Translations under genes and position numbers: made by a program | NCBI GenBank assembly: GCA_944327275.1 | Contig: CALVHB010000040.1 | Coordinates: 124,001 to 188,000 of the forward strand | Source: Candidatus Gastranaerophilales bacterium | GTDB taxonomy: Bacteria; Cyanobacteriota; Vampirovibrionia; Gastranaerophilales; Gastranaerophilaceae | Length of the DNA: 64,000 nt | Direction of reading: 5' to 3' | Notes under the pieces: model-generated | What the model was told of the DNA's origin: nothing | The model's database searches: none | What the model saw: the letters and a program-made list of their open reading frames with translations, nothing else | Part shown: positions 18,707-26,935 of the stretch, one piece after another | Layout: every line of letters starts with the position of its first letter | How positions within the stretch are numbered: the stretch's first letter is position 1

Positions 18707-19847
18707 GTGGAATTGAAAACCAAAAAGTGCTTCCGTAGTGTAGTCTTGATTTAACATTTATTTCTCCATTATGTGCATTTACTATTTTTTTGCACACGGC
18801 AAGACCTACTCCGGAACCTTGTTGTCGTTTTAGCTGACTTCTATTTACTTGTGTGAAGAAAGTGAAAATTTTTCCAAGGTCTTTTTTACAAATTCCGTCA
18901 CCTGTATCTTTTATTTCAAATATAAAATCTTTATTTGAGTCTATGTAGGATACAATAGATATTGAGCTATTTTCTTTGCTGAATTTAATTGCATTTGAAA
19001 TTAAATTGTATATAAGCTGTTTAAATCTTAGTGGATCTGCATTTATTGTAATGTCAGAAAGAGTATAATTAAATGTTATATTTTTCTCTTTCCTCATTTC
19101 ATCAAAGCTCCAAATTATGTCATTTATAACTTTTTTCGGTCTAAAATTTTCTTTGTGAAGTTCAAGAGGTTTGTATTCGCTTCGAGAAAAATCAAGCACG
19201 TTTTGGATTAAACCCATCAGAAATTGTGCGCTTTGGTTAATGTTATTTATGTATTTCTCATTTTCGGTGTCTTTAAATTTCTCTACAAGTAGAGACGAAA
19301 ATCCTATAATTGAGTTTAGAGGAGTTTTGAACTCATGTGAAATACTTGCTAGAAATTCCATACGACTTCTTGAATTTTTCTCTTTTTCTTCATTAAGAGA
19401 TAATATTTCAAGTTTGTTGTTTATGAATTCAACTAAAATATTTACTGTATCAATGTTGTTTTTATAAAAATTTTCATCATTTCCTATAAGCCCAATGTAT
19501 CCCAGAGTATTGTTTCTATAGTTTATTGTTTTGATAATTTGATTATTCTCAGAAATAAATGTAATGTATTCGTTTAAATCTTCAATATCAAAATTGTTAT
19601 AAAAATCAGAAATTGTTTGTCTTATTTTTTTTATATCAAGTGCTAGTTTTTTGTTTTTTCTGTATTCTTCTGTTGTTTTAAGTTTATTAATTTCTATTTT
19701 GTTTGTTTCCCAATTTGCAAGTCCAATCCAACAAGCTGAAGCTTTTGTTATTTCTAACAGACCTTGATTGACGAGGTTTGCAAATTCTTTTTCATTTGTA
19801 GCAGTATTAATTTTTTTGACAAAATTGTAAATTGCTCTCTTGTTCAT
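18687..19847 (-). CDS. Soluble sensor histidine kinase with GAF-like input domain
   Basis: 386 residues from the ATG at 19847. No membrane segment. The first 170 residues look like a GAF sensor (EFANLVNQGLLEI...ACWIGLAN). The H-box is SHEFKTPLNSIIGF, the N-box NLISNAIKFS, the G1 box DTGDGI and the G2 box GSGVGLAV; all are intact. No response regulator is adjacent, so it is an orphan kinase. It starts 14 bp from the divergent gmk start, with a TATAAT 6 bases before its ATG and no Shine-Dalgarno sequence. An alternative ATG at 19895 would overlap gmk. Confidence 0.9.
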   Translation of the reverse strand: MNKRAIYNFVKKINTATNEKEFANLVNQGLLEITKASACWIGLANWETNKIEINKLKTTEEYRKNKKLALDIKKIRQTISDFYNNFDIEDLNEYITFISENNQIIKTINYRNNTLGYIGLIGNDENFYKNNIDTVNILVEFINNKLEILSLNEEKEKNSRSRMEFLASISHEFKTPLNSIIGFSSLLVEKFKDTENEKYINNINQSAQFLMGLIQNVLDFSRSEYKPLELHKENFRPKKVINDIIWSFDEMRKEKNITFNYTLSDITINADPLRFKQLIYNLISNAIKFSKENSSISIVSYIDSNKDFIFEIKDTGDGICKKDLGKIFTFFTQVNRSQLKRQQGSGVGLAVCKKIVNAHNGEINVKSRLHYGSTFWFSIPQKNTSQ

Positions 19848-19861
19848 TGTATAATTATAAT
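19848..19861. promoter_or_regulatory. 14-bp divergent promoter, overlapping -10 boxes
   Basis: The only DNA between the two ATGs contains the palindrome TATAATTATA. It gives TATAAT to both strands, 6 bases before the kinase ATG and 6 before the gmk ATG. Both messages would be leaderless and the two polymerases would compete. -35 boxes are weak (TTGTAA at 19825-19830 for gmk). Confidence 0.45.
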
Positions 19862-20425
19862 ATGAACAAAAAATTATTTGTAGTTTCAGGCTCATCAGGA
19901 GTCGGAAAATGAACAGTATTAAAGAATTTTCTTTTAAAGAACCCTAGTTTTATGTTGTCTATTTCTTGTACAACAAGAGCTCCAAGATCAGGAGAAGTTG
20001 ATGGCGTAAATTATTTCTTTATGTCAAAGGATGATTTTAAAGAATGTATCGAGAATGATAAATTCCTAGAATGGGCTGAATTTGCAGGGAATTTTTATGG
20101 TACAAAGAAAAAATTTATAAATAAATGTTTGGAAGAAGGCAAAGATATAATTCTGGAAATAGATACTCAGGGAGCATTACAGGTAAAAAAACAAATGCCT
20201 GATGCTGTTTTAATATTTATTTGTCCTCCATCATTGGAAGCATTAGAAAATCGTTTGCGCGGTCGCCATACTGAAGATGAAGAAACTATAAAACGTAGGT
20301 TGGAGGCTGTTAAAGAAGAAATTTCACGAGCAGAAAGCTTTGATTATAAAATAGTAAATGACGATTTAGACAGAGCTGTTTGTGAGCTCGAAAAAGTAAT
20401 CCGTGGAGAAATTGAAAAATGTTAA
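19862..20425 (+). pseudogene. gmk: Guanylate kinase with an in-frame TGA in the P-loop
   Basis: The full reading frame runs from the ATG at 19862 to the TAA at 20423-20425 (188 codons) and is collinear with guanylate kinase: VVSGSSGVGK, then TGA at 19910-19912, then TVLKNFL, SCTTRAPRSGEVDGVNYFF, EWAEFAGNFYG, LEIDTQGALQV and GRHTEDEETIKRRL. The TGA is where GK-G/S-T has Gly or Ser; GGA to TGA is one base. No frameshift is involved. A start after the TGA (19952) would remove the whole P-loop and leave no ATP site. Gmk (GMP to GDP) is normally essential. It may be a sequence error, a real nonsense mutation or TGA readthrough. It overlaps coaBC by 7 bases. Confidence 0.8.
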
Positions 20426-21582
20426 GCGGAAAGACAATACTTGTTGGAATAACAGGTGGTATTGCAGCTTATAAAATATGTGAACTAATAAGGATGTATA
20501 AGCGTGCAAATGCAAATGTTCTCGTTGTGTGTACCCCTAATGCCCTAAATTTTGTAACGAAGCTAACATTGCAAAATTTATCTCAAAATGATGTCGCGGT
20601 TGAGGAATTTGATGTAAAGGATTTTAAGCCGGAACATATTTCATATGCAGATTGTGCAGATATAATGGTAATTGCTCCAGCTACAGCAAATACAATTTCA
20701 AAAATCGCAACAGGTGTATGTGACAATTTATTGACATCTATAGCTTGTGCTTTTACAAAACCAGTAATACTTGCTCCTGCTATGAATTGTAATATGTGGG
20801 ATAATCCAATCATTCAGGAAAACCTCAACAGGCTTCATTACGAAATATTGGAACCTGAAAGTGGTTATCTTGCTTGCGGGTATGAGGGTAAGGGAAGACT
20901 TTGCAGCTTAGATAAAATATTTGAAAAAACTGTTGAATTGTTGAATTATAAAAAGCTGTCAGGGAAAAAAATTGTTATAACTTCTGGCGGGACTATAGAG
21001 GATATTGACCCTGTTAGATATATTTCAAATTATTCTTCGGGTAAAATGGGACTTGCCTTGGCGGATGTTGCCAAAAATTTAGGTGCAGATGTAACATTGA
21101 TTACTACTAAAGATGTTTCAAGAAAATATAACGTTGTAAGAGTAAAATCAGCATTAGAGATGAAAGAGGCTGTAGAAAAAGAATTTGAAAATTCTGACTG
21201 TGTCATCATGGCTGCAGCAGTTGCAGATTATCGAGTAAAACAGGCGGCTGCACAAAAAATGAAAAAAACTTCAGAGAATGAAATTACTCTTACTCTAGTC
21301 AAAAATCCGGATATTTTGAAAGAAATTTCTGCGAAAAAAACTTCTCAAATAGTTGTTGGATTTTGTGCAGAAAGTGAAAATTTGCTTGAAAATGCGAAAG
21401 AAAAAATTGCAAAAAAGGGTTGTGATTTTCTTGTAGCAAATGATATTTCAAGGAAGGATATCGGGTTTTCCAGTGATTATAATGAAGTTACCATACTTGA
21501 TAGTAATGGTAGTATGACAAAAATTGATAGAGCTGATAAAGTAACGGTAGCTCATAAAATTTTTGAGGAAATATATGGATAA
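20419..21582 (+). CDS. coaBC: Bifunctional phosphopantothenoylcysteine decarboxylase/synthetase
   Basis: 387 residues, normal for CoaBC. The N-terminal flavoprotein half (CoaC) begins VGITGGIAAYK and contains ADIMVIAPATANTISKIA and PAMNCNMWDNP with the active-site cysteine. The C-terminal half (CoaB) begins ITSGGTIEDIDPVRYISN and YSSGKMG, and has MAAAVADYRV and the CTP-site KNPDIL. It makes phosphopantetheine for coenzyme A from phosphopantothenate, cysteine and CTP. It overlaps gmk by 7 bases (gmk-coaBC is a common bacterial order) and the Nif3 gene by 8 bases. Confidence 0.95.
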   Translation: MLSGKTILVGITGGIAAYKICELIRMYKRANANVLVVCTPNALNFVTKLTLQNLSQNDVAVEEFDVKDFKPEHISYADCADIMVIAPATANTISKIATGVCDNLLTSIACAFTKPVILAPAMNCNMWDNPIIQENLNRLHYEILEPESGYLACGYEGKGRLCSLDKIFEKTVELLNYKKLSGKKIVITSGGTIEDIDPVRYISNYSSGKMGLALADVAKNLGADVTLITTKDVSRKYNVVRVKSALEMKEAVEKEFENSDCVIMAAAVADYRVKQAAAQKMKKTSENEITLTLVKNPDILKEISAKKTSQIVVGFCAESENLLENAKEKIAKKGCDFLVANDISRKDIGFSSDYNEVTILDSNGSMTKIDRADKVTVAHKIFEEIYG

Positions 21583-22270
21583 ATTCAAAATTGCTGAAGC
21601 AATAGAAAATTATGCGCCGTTGGAACTTGCTGAAAGTTGGGACTGTTGCGGTTGGAGTGTAGATTCTGAGACAAGAGATATAAAAAAAGTTATGCTTGCT
21701 CTGACAGTAACTGATGATGTCGTTGAACATGCAAAAAAATGTGGTTGTGAAATGATAATTTCTCATCACCCATTGTTTTATGTCCCACTAGAATGGAAAA
21801 ATATAAATATTTATTCTGCTCATACAAATATGGACAAAACTTCTGGAGGTACTACAGATAAACTTATTGAAACTCTTGGTTTTGAAAGTAATTTTGCAAT
21901 TGGAGAATTTGTAAAAGTTTGTAATTTTGATAATGGTATTTTATTAGAAGATTTAATTGGTAGATTGAAAAAGATTTCTCCAAATCTCAGATATGTAAAT
22001 AATAAAAAAGAATCAAAATTTTATAAAGTAGCTTTTTGTGCGGGGAGTGGTTCTGAATTTATTCGTGATTCATATAATTCAGGTGCAGATGCCTTCGTTA
22101 CAGGGGATTTAAAGTTTCACACAGCTCTTGAAAGTCCGATAGCAATTTTTGATGTTGGGCACTTTGAAAGTGAAATAATGATTTTGGAAGTATTTGAAAA
22201 ACTTTTAAGTTCAAAAGTTGATATTATAAAAGCAATAGAAAAAACTCCTTTTATACAAACAAAATCTTGA
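21575..22270 (+). CDS. Nif3/YbgI-like dinuclear metal protein
   Basis: 231 residues from the ATG at 21575 (GAGG 6 bases upstream), overlapping the end of coaBC. A TTG at 21563 is possible. Metal-ligand motifs of the Nif3 family are present: ISHHPLFY, the Asp in AHTNMDKTSGG, GDLKFHTA and DVGHFESE. The family forms a toroidal hexamer with two metals per subunit; a GTP cyclohydrolase-like activity has been proposed but its role remains unsettled. Ends in TGA, evidence that TGA is a stop here. Confidence 0.85.
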   Translation: MDKFKIAEAIENYAPLELAESWDCCGWSVDSETRDIKKVMLALTVTDDVVEHAKKCGCEMIISHHPLFYVPLEWKNINIYSAHTNMDKTSGGTTDKLIETLGFESNFAIGEFVKVCNFDNGILLEDLIGRLKKISPNLRYVNNKKESKFYKVAFCAGSGSEFIRDSYNSGADAFVTGDLKFHTALESPIAIFDVGHFESEIMILEVFEKLLSSKVDIIKAIEKTPFIQTKS

Positions 22271-22312
22271 CAATAAAGTTTTAGCATATAAAATAGAAGA
22301 CGAAGCCAATGT

Positions 22313-22384
22313 TGGGGCGTCGCCAAGTGGTAAGGCACCTGGTTTTGGTCCAGGCATTCGGAGGTTCGAATCCTTCCGCCCCAG
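22313..22384 (+). tRNA. tRNA-Gln (anticodon TTG)
   Basis: 72 bases. Acceptor stem TGGGGCG / CGCCCCA (22313-22319 and 22377-22383), discriminator G as usual for Gln. The anticodon stem CCTGG / CCAGG encloses loop TTTTGGT, giving anticodon TTG. T-loop GGTTCGAATCC is normal. CCA is not encoded. It follows the Nif3 gene by 42 bases and ends at a terminator. Confidence 0.95.
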
Positions 22385-22390
22385 ATTTTG

Positions 22391-22424
22391 AAAATAAACA
22401 ACCGAAAGGTTGTTTATTTTTTTA
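22391..22424 (+). terminator. Intrinsic terminator after tRNA-Gln
   Basis: Perfect 13-bp stem AAAATAAACAACC / GGTTGTTTATTTT with a GAAA tetraloop (22404-22407), followed by a T run. Confidence 0.9.
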
Positions 22425-22464
22425 TTATTACTTTTAAATTTTTTTCTTAGGATATTTAAGTATA

Positions 22465-22500
22465 TTGAATTTTGATTAAAAAATAGTTATAATTTTATCT
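22465..22500 (+). promoter_or_regulatory. Leaderless promoter of the nucleotidyltransferase gene
   Basis: TTGAAT (22465-22470), exactly 17 bp, TATAAT (22488-22493), then 7 bases and the ATG at 22501. No Shine-Dalgarno sequence is present. Confidence 0.55.
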
Positions 22501-23157
22501 ATGGAATTTGAAATAGAAATTTGGTTGCAAGATTTTACAAAAAAATTGTTCGATATTTTTGGAAATCGAATAAAGTTTATTGGGCTGCAGGGAAGTTACA
22601 AAAGGGGAGAGGCTTCTGCTAAAAGTGATATTGATATTGTGATTATTCTTGATAAGTTATCTTTTGATGATTTGGTATTATATAAAAAACTTGTGAAAAG
22701 TGTACCTTTTTCTGAAAAAGTTTGCGGTTTTATTTCTGGAGAAAAAGAGATTTATAATTGGCCGAAATTTGATCTTTTTCAACTATTTAACGATACGATA
22801 TCTTTGCATGGAGATTTAAATGATTTTATTCCAATTTTAAAAAGATCCGATATATTAGATTCTATTAAAATTAATACTGCAAATTTATATCATCAGATGT
22901 GTCATTGCTATTTGTTTGAAAACAAAAATATTGATGTATTGTATCAAGCTTACAAATCTGCATTTTTTATTTTGCAGGCATTGTATTACAGTAGAAATAC
23001 TGAATATATTCCGACAAAGAATGAATTAGTTAAGCTTTTAGATGGAGAGGATAAAGAGATTCTTCTTGTAAATATGAATTGGGATTCATTAGATGTATCG
23101 AACAATCTAGATTTTTACTTTGAAAAAATTATAAATTGGGCAAGTGTTAATATATAA
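22501..23157 (+). CDS. Nucleotidyltransferase-domain protein (MNT type)
   Basis: 218 residues. The N-terminal Pol-beta-fold signature is GLQGSYKRGEASAKSDIDI (about residues 29-47), that is G-S-x-x-R-G-x5-S-D-x-D, with a third acidic residue likely in KFDLFQL. The C-terminal half is helical, as in HEPN or kanamycin-nucleotidyltransferase-like proteins (VLYQAYKSAFFILQALYYSR). Such proteins transfer a nucleotide to a small molecule, an RNA or a protein; some act as antitoxins beside HEPN toxins, but no separate HEPN gene is adjacent. The target is unknown. It overlaps the end of the convergent MlaA-fusion gene by 11 bases. Confidence 0.75.
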   Translation: MEFEIEIWLQDFTKKLFDIFGNRIKFIGLQGSYKRGEASAKSDIDIVIILDKLSFDDLVLYKKLVKSVPFSEKVCGFISGEKEIYNWPKFDLFQLFNDTISLHGDLNDFIPILKRSDILDSIKINTANLYHQMCHCYLFENKNIDVLYQAYKSAFFILQALYYSRNTEYIPTKNELVKLLDGEDKEILLVNMNWDSLDVSNNLDFYFEKIINWASVNI

Positions 23158-25300
23158 GATTATTTGAAACTTCTTTAGGAGAAGTTAATGAGATTTCTTT
23201 TTTTAATTCGTTAATAAATTCGGGTTTGTACATAAAACCGAGATGAGAACCATTGCTAAAAATTGTTGTTTTTTCTCTTGAATAAATTTTTAATTCTTTT
23301 AATTGCTTTTCATTAACTAAATAATCATCAAGCGAATGATAAATTTTGTAGTTATTGTTAGTTTTTAAAAAATCTATCATTGAGAAAAGACTTGTATCTG
23401 TATCTAATTCTTCTATAGTTTTATATTTCTCTCCAAGTAAGTATTGCTCTGTGTAATCTTTGTAATTTATATTATTTATTTTTTCGTATATATTTGTTTT
23501 TTTATTTGTGGGAGTTTTCTCGATTGTAAAAATTAAATCAGATAATTTTTGATGCATTACAAAACCTGTTATTAACTTACTTTCTTCTTCTGAAAAAGGA
23601 AGTGTATCTAGTTTGAATTCTTTTTTTGAGTTTTTTATGTCATATAGCTGTACAACTTTTGCTGCCGTAATTGCTATTTTTTCTTTTAAATTATCTTGAT
23701 TATTGCTCCATTCTTCACTTGTTTTGTCTACTTGTTCCATTGCATAAACTAATTTGATTGGCGGACAGATTGAAATATATCTTGAGATATTAAGAACGTT
23801 ATTTTTAGATTCTATTTCTGCTAAAAATAATGTTGTCATAGCCCCAAAAGATGTTCCAATGAGCGTTTTTCTCTCAAATTTGTAATCATATTTTTTTTCT
23901 AACGATTTTATAATTTTTGCAGTTACATCTCTCAGATACATAGCATCTTGCCTTGGGATTCCAGGTCTATAGTTATCTGGCATACTTTTTACAAATTCCC
24001 ATTGAAAATGGCTCCCTTGTATTAATACAGAGTAACCTTCATCGTAAAATATTTTTGCTAGTACGATTGCATTTTCAGAACATATTCCTTCTCCTATGGA
24101 TGGGTATATGATTGCAAGAGGAGCATTTTTATTTTTTTGTAGTATGTATTTAAATTTATAGTTTTCTTTTTCTGGAGTTATATTTATTGAGGAGGTTTTT
24201 AACTTTTTACCAAAACTTCTGTTCCAGATAGACAGTTCATTCCATATTGATTTATTAACATTATATGTGGAAAATAGAGCTGTTCTCATTGAGTCTGTGA
24301 CAGGGTTTTGAGGGTTGTAGTCAAACAGTATAAAATCTGCCATTAATTTAGAATTCTCAGATTTATAACTATTTAGAACAATGTTATTTACATTTTCACC
24401 GCTTTGAACAATTTTAGATACGGTAAGAATATTTTTATCTGTGTTTTCTGTCTTTTTTTCTATAAAAATGTTTTCTTTTTCAATATCTGGCGTGTTTTTA
24501 ACAAGTTCAGGAGAATTTTCTTCTTTGTTAATTGGAGGTTTTGTTAATTCTTCAAATGCCTTATTTAGTACTTCTTTTCTGTCATAGTTATTGTATTTTA
24601 TGTAATTATCAATTCCATAGGCCTTTTTGGCTATATCGTAAGGGTCTGCGTATGTTGATTCAACCATTTTTATAAAAGGTTGAATGTAAGAAGTTCTATT
24701 TACTGTCAAACCAGCCTTGACCATTGCTAGTACAGGTGTTGCAATATAGTTCGACGGGTTTAGGGATATGTCAAGAAGTTTTCCTGCTGCTCCTCTAAGT
24801 GTTGTTCCTGAAATTATCGGTAATACAAGGTATGAACCTGAATTACATTTGCAATGAGTAAGAGCTTGTTCCATGTCTTCATTTGATGGTTCAAGTCCAA
24901 AAAATTTTTGAGCAGGATCAAACATTCCTCCAAGTCCTATTGTGGAATTAGTGAGGAATCTTATTGTTTCTGTACCTGAAGTTTTAAAATCTTTTTGAAT
25001 AAGACTACTCAGGAGCCTTTTAGGATATTCAATGTTTTTATATGCACTATTAATTCTTTCCATTCCGTATTCAGGCATTACAGATGCCCATATTATATGT
25101 ATTGGTCTTATTGCACATTTATTTATTCCAAGATTAAAGTTAAATACCTTTCTGTTGAATTTTTCATATTTGTCAGGCCCAAGGTATTCATAAGCGTAAT
25201 CCGGATATTTTGTTTGTTGTTTTATGAGTTCTTCAGCCAATACAAAATTTTGAAGGAAAACAGTACTTACTAAAATTCCTATTAAAATATTTTTTATCAT
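23147..25300 (-). CDS. MlaA (VacJ)-like domain fused to an alpha/beta hydrolase
   Basis: 717 residues. Signal peptide to FVLAEE without a lipobox cysteine. Residues about 35-250 match MlaA: YEKFNRKVFNFNLGINK, ERINSAYKNIEYPKRLLSSL, FLTNSTIGLGGMFDPAQKF and SGSYLVLPIISGTTLRG. A low-complexity linker leads to an alpha/beta hydrolase (about 395-700) with nucleophile elbow GTSFGA and a C-terminal SNGSHLGF offering the His. MlaA normally removes phospholipid from the outer leaflet of the outer membrane; here it is tethered to a possible lipase or esterase in the periplasm. An MCE protein lies at 38.2 kb, but no full mla operon is seen. Confidence 0.85.
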   Translation of the reverse strand: MIKNILIGILVSTVFLQNFVLAEELIKQQTKYPDYAYEYLGPDKYEKFNRKVFNFNLGINKCAIRPIHIIWASVMPEYGMERINSAYKNIEYPKRLLSSLIQKDFKTSGTETIRFLTNSTIGLGGMFDPAQKFFGLEPSNEDMEQALTHCKCNSGSYLVLPIISGTTLRGAAGKLLDISLNPSNYIATPVLAMVKAGLTVNRTSYIQPFIKMVESTYADPYDIAKKAYGIDNYIKYNNYDRKEVLNKAFEELTKPPINKEENSPELVKNTPDIEKENIFIEKKTENTDKNILTVSKIVQSGENVNNIVLNSYKSENSKLMADFILFDYNPQNPVTDSMRTALFSTYNVNKSIWNELSIWNRSFGKKLKTSSINITPEKENYKFKYILQKNKNAPLAIIYPSIGEGICSENAIVLAKIFYDEGYSVLIQGSHFQWEFVKSMPDNYRPGIPRQDAMYLRDVTAKIIKSLEKKYDYKFERKTLIGTSFGAMTTLFLAEIESKNNVLNISRYISICPPIKLVYAMEQVDKTSEEWSNNQDNLKEKIAITAAKVVQLYDIKNSKKEFKLDTLPFSEEESKLITGFVMHQKLSDLIFTIEKTPTNKKTNIYEKINNINYKDYTEQYLLGEKYKTIEELDTDTSLFSMIDFLKTNNNYKIYHSLDDYLVNEKQLKELKIYSREKTTIFSNGSHLGFMYKPEFINELKKEISLTSPKEVSNNLIY

Positions 25301-25420
25301 TTTTCCCCTGAGAGCTAATTAGATAATTTTTTTTGTGTTTCAGATATTTTTTATTGTCCTGAAATTTTATATCAAATCCATTACTCACCAGGCTACCTTA
25401 TGGGATAAGTTATTATGTAC

Positions 25421-25449
25421 AAAAAGGCCCCTTTAAAAAAAGGAGCCTT
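25421..25449 (-). terminator. Terminator of the 165-residue hypothetical gene
   Basis: Read on the minus strand, AAGGCTCCTTT / AAAGGGGCCTT (one mismatch) is followed by TTTTT (25425-25421). Confidence 0.7.
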
Positions 25450-25487
25450 CCAAAGTTTTATAATTTTCAGTAATCTGAATCTCTTAT

Positions 25488-25985
25488 CTATAAGCCCAAA
25501 GCATATTTGTTGCTTACAGAAATCATATCCATTGCGTTAAAAATATTTTGTTGTGTGTTTGAGACAGAATCAGCTCTTTCTGAAATACTTGCAAGTTGAG
25601 TTTGATATCCTTGAGCCATTTTAACTTTAGATGGATCGTTTGAAGCCATCATAACCTGAATTTTTTCAGAAATATTGTCAATGATATCATCTAGTGAATC
25701 ATCTGATGATACACTTGCTCCAACTGCTGTTGCTAATTGCTTAGCTTCTGAAAGAAGCTGCTGTTCTGATGAATTACCTCCTTGCTGTTGTTGTTCTGAA
25801 CTTTGTTGATGTTTTGTAGCTTCAGCTTGGTTAATAAGCATTTGAGCTTGTGCTTCTGAAGTTACATTTGATGGGTCTATGCCCAACGCTTCCAATTTCA
25901 TCTTTGTCGATGAACTTAATTCTTCACTTTTATATGCAGACACTGCCATCGAATGTGCGCTGCCTATGGAACTGATTGACGACAT
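25488..25985 (-). CDS. Hypothetical Gln/Ser-rich protein with a GID-SxE motif
   Basis: 165 residues from the second ATG (25985), which has AAGGA 7 bases upstream; the first ATG (25991) is too close to it. Not recognised. No signal peptide. Residues about 27-48 (LEALGIDPSNVTSEAQAQML) resemble the N-terminal motif of the two large paralogues at 55 and 57.7 kb. A Gln/Ser linker (about 55-75) and two amphipathic helices follow. Stands alone with its own terminator. May be part of the same lineage-specific protein set. Confidence 0.7.
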   Translation of the reverse strand: MSSISSIGSAHSMAVSAYKSEELSSSTKMKLEALGIDPSNVTSEAQAQMLINQAEATKHQQSSEQQQQGGNSSEQQLLSEAKQLATAVGASVSSDDSLDDIIDNISEKIQVMMASNDPSKVKMAQGYQTQLASISERADSVSNTQQNIFNAMDMISVSNKYALGL

Positions 25986-26194
25986 ACCCATATCCTTTCT
26001 TACTTACTACTTTCTTAATGCTTTTTTTGAAAAAGTCAATCAATTTTTCATATTTTTATGTTCGGAATTTTACTTTCAAAACTTTAATTTTATTTTGAGC
26101 TTTTTTACATTTCTTAAATAAAATTATTCCTAAATATCCCAAAACTGGTAAAAATGGTTTGTTTGTGGTACAATTCCATTACTGGAGTTATATT

Positions 26195-26935
26195 ATGAGA
26201 AAGCTTATTTTATTGTGTTTAATGGTATTTTTGTTATCTTCTCAGTGTTTGGCTGCGAGTTACGTTAAGATCGAACCTGATTTTCTGATGCCTTCACAGA
26301 CTCAAAATTATGAAAAAGTTAATGAGACTCTTGCTATTATATTCAGCAAAATTAAACCTGAGATAAAAACTTTGAAATATCCGAAGTATTATCATGACTT
26401 TACTTTGATAAAGGATGATGGGACTCATAATAAATCATATTATTATGTAAAATATTCAGGAGCAGAGTTAATTTATGCGATAGATACAAATGAGTTAAAA
26501 TATGTTTCTTTCAGACGTCCTGAATTGCAAAAATGTCGTATTATTTATGATTACCCTTCTGGTAAGTTGCATGCAGTACAAATTTTTATATCTGAGTCCG
26601 AATCTTACGTGTTTAGTGCTGAGGGAAAATATGTAGATTATTCTCCTTATGTTAAAGAGGTGAAAGAAAAGGTCTTAAAAAGCTGGAAAGTACCTCCAAG
26701 AAAGAAAATAGATATTTTGGCAAAAGGTAAAAAAGATTTGCTTGTTCAAATGGCTGTAACTGTGGGGAAAGACGGGCATGTGAAAAAATGTAGAATAGTA
26801 AAGTCTTCTAATATAAAAGAGTTAGATGACAATGCCGGTGCTGCAATAAAAGCTGCAGCTCCTTTTAAACCATTCCCTTCTAATTTTTTCAATGATGAGC
26901 TTGTTATTGTTCTAAATTTCAATTTCAGCTTATAA
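26195..26935 (+). CDS. Secreted protein with TonB C-terminal-like domain
   Basis: 246 residues from the ATG at 26195 (CTGGAG upstream; signal peptide MRKLILLCLMVFLLSSQCLA). The middle is an unrecognised domain (about 30-150). The last 95 residues fit the TonB C-terminal domain: LKSWKVPP, VQMAVTVGKDGHVKKCRIVKSS, LDDNAGAAIKAAAPFKPFPS. Instead of the usual N-terminal membrane anchor it carries a cleavable signal peptide, so it would be free in the periplasm. Ends one base before the convergent zinc-ribbon/TonB-C gene, which carries the same fold. Confidence 0.7.
   Translation: MRKLILLCLMVFLLSSQCLAASYVKIEPDFLMPSQTQNYEKVNETLAIIFSKIKPEIKTLKYPKYYHDFTLIKDDGTHNKSYYYVKYSGAELIYAIDTNELKYVSFRRPELQKCRIIYDYPSGKLHAVQIFISESESYVFSAEGKYVDYSPYVKEVKEKVLKSWKVPPRKKIDILAKGKKDLLVQMAVTVGKDGHVKKCRIVKSSNIKELDDNAGAAIKAAAPFKPFPSNFFNDELVIVLNFNFSL

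Noticed and set aside
19910-19912. Genome-wide reassignment of TGA to Gly
   Set aside because: TGA ends several genes cleanly, including ATGA overlaps at 1169-1172 and 2053-2056, so the code is standard here.
22117-22401. Minus-strand ORF across tRNA-Gln
   Set aside because: Overlaps the tRNA and the end of the Nif3 gene; no family features.
22501-23157. MNT-HEPN toxin-antitoxin pair
   Set aside because: Only one gene; no separate HEPN gene beside it, though a HEPN-like C-terminal half cannot be excluded.
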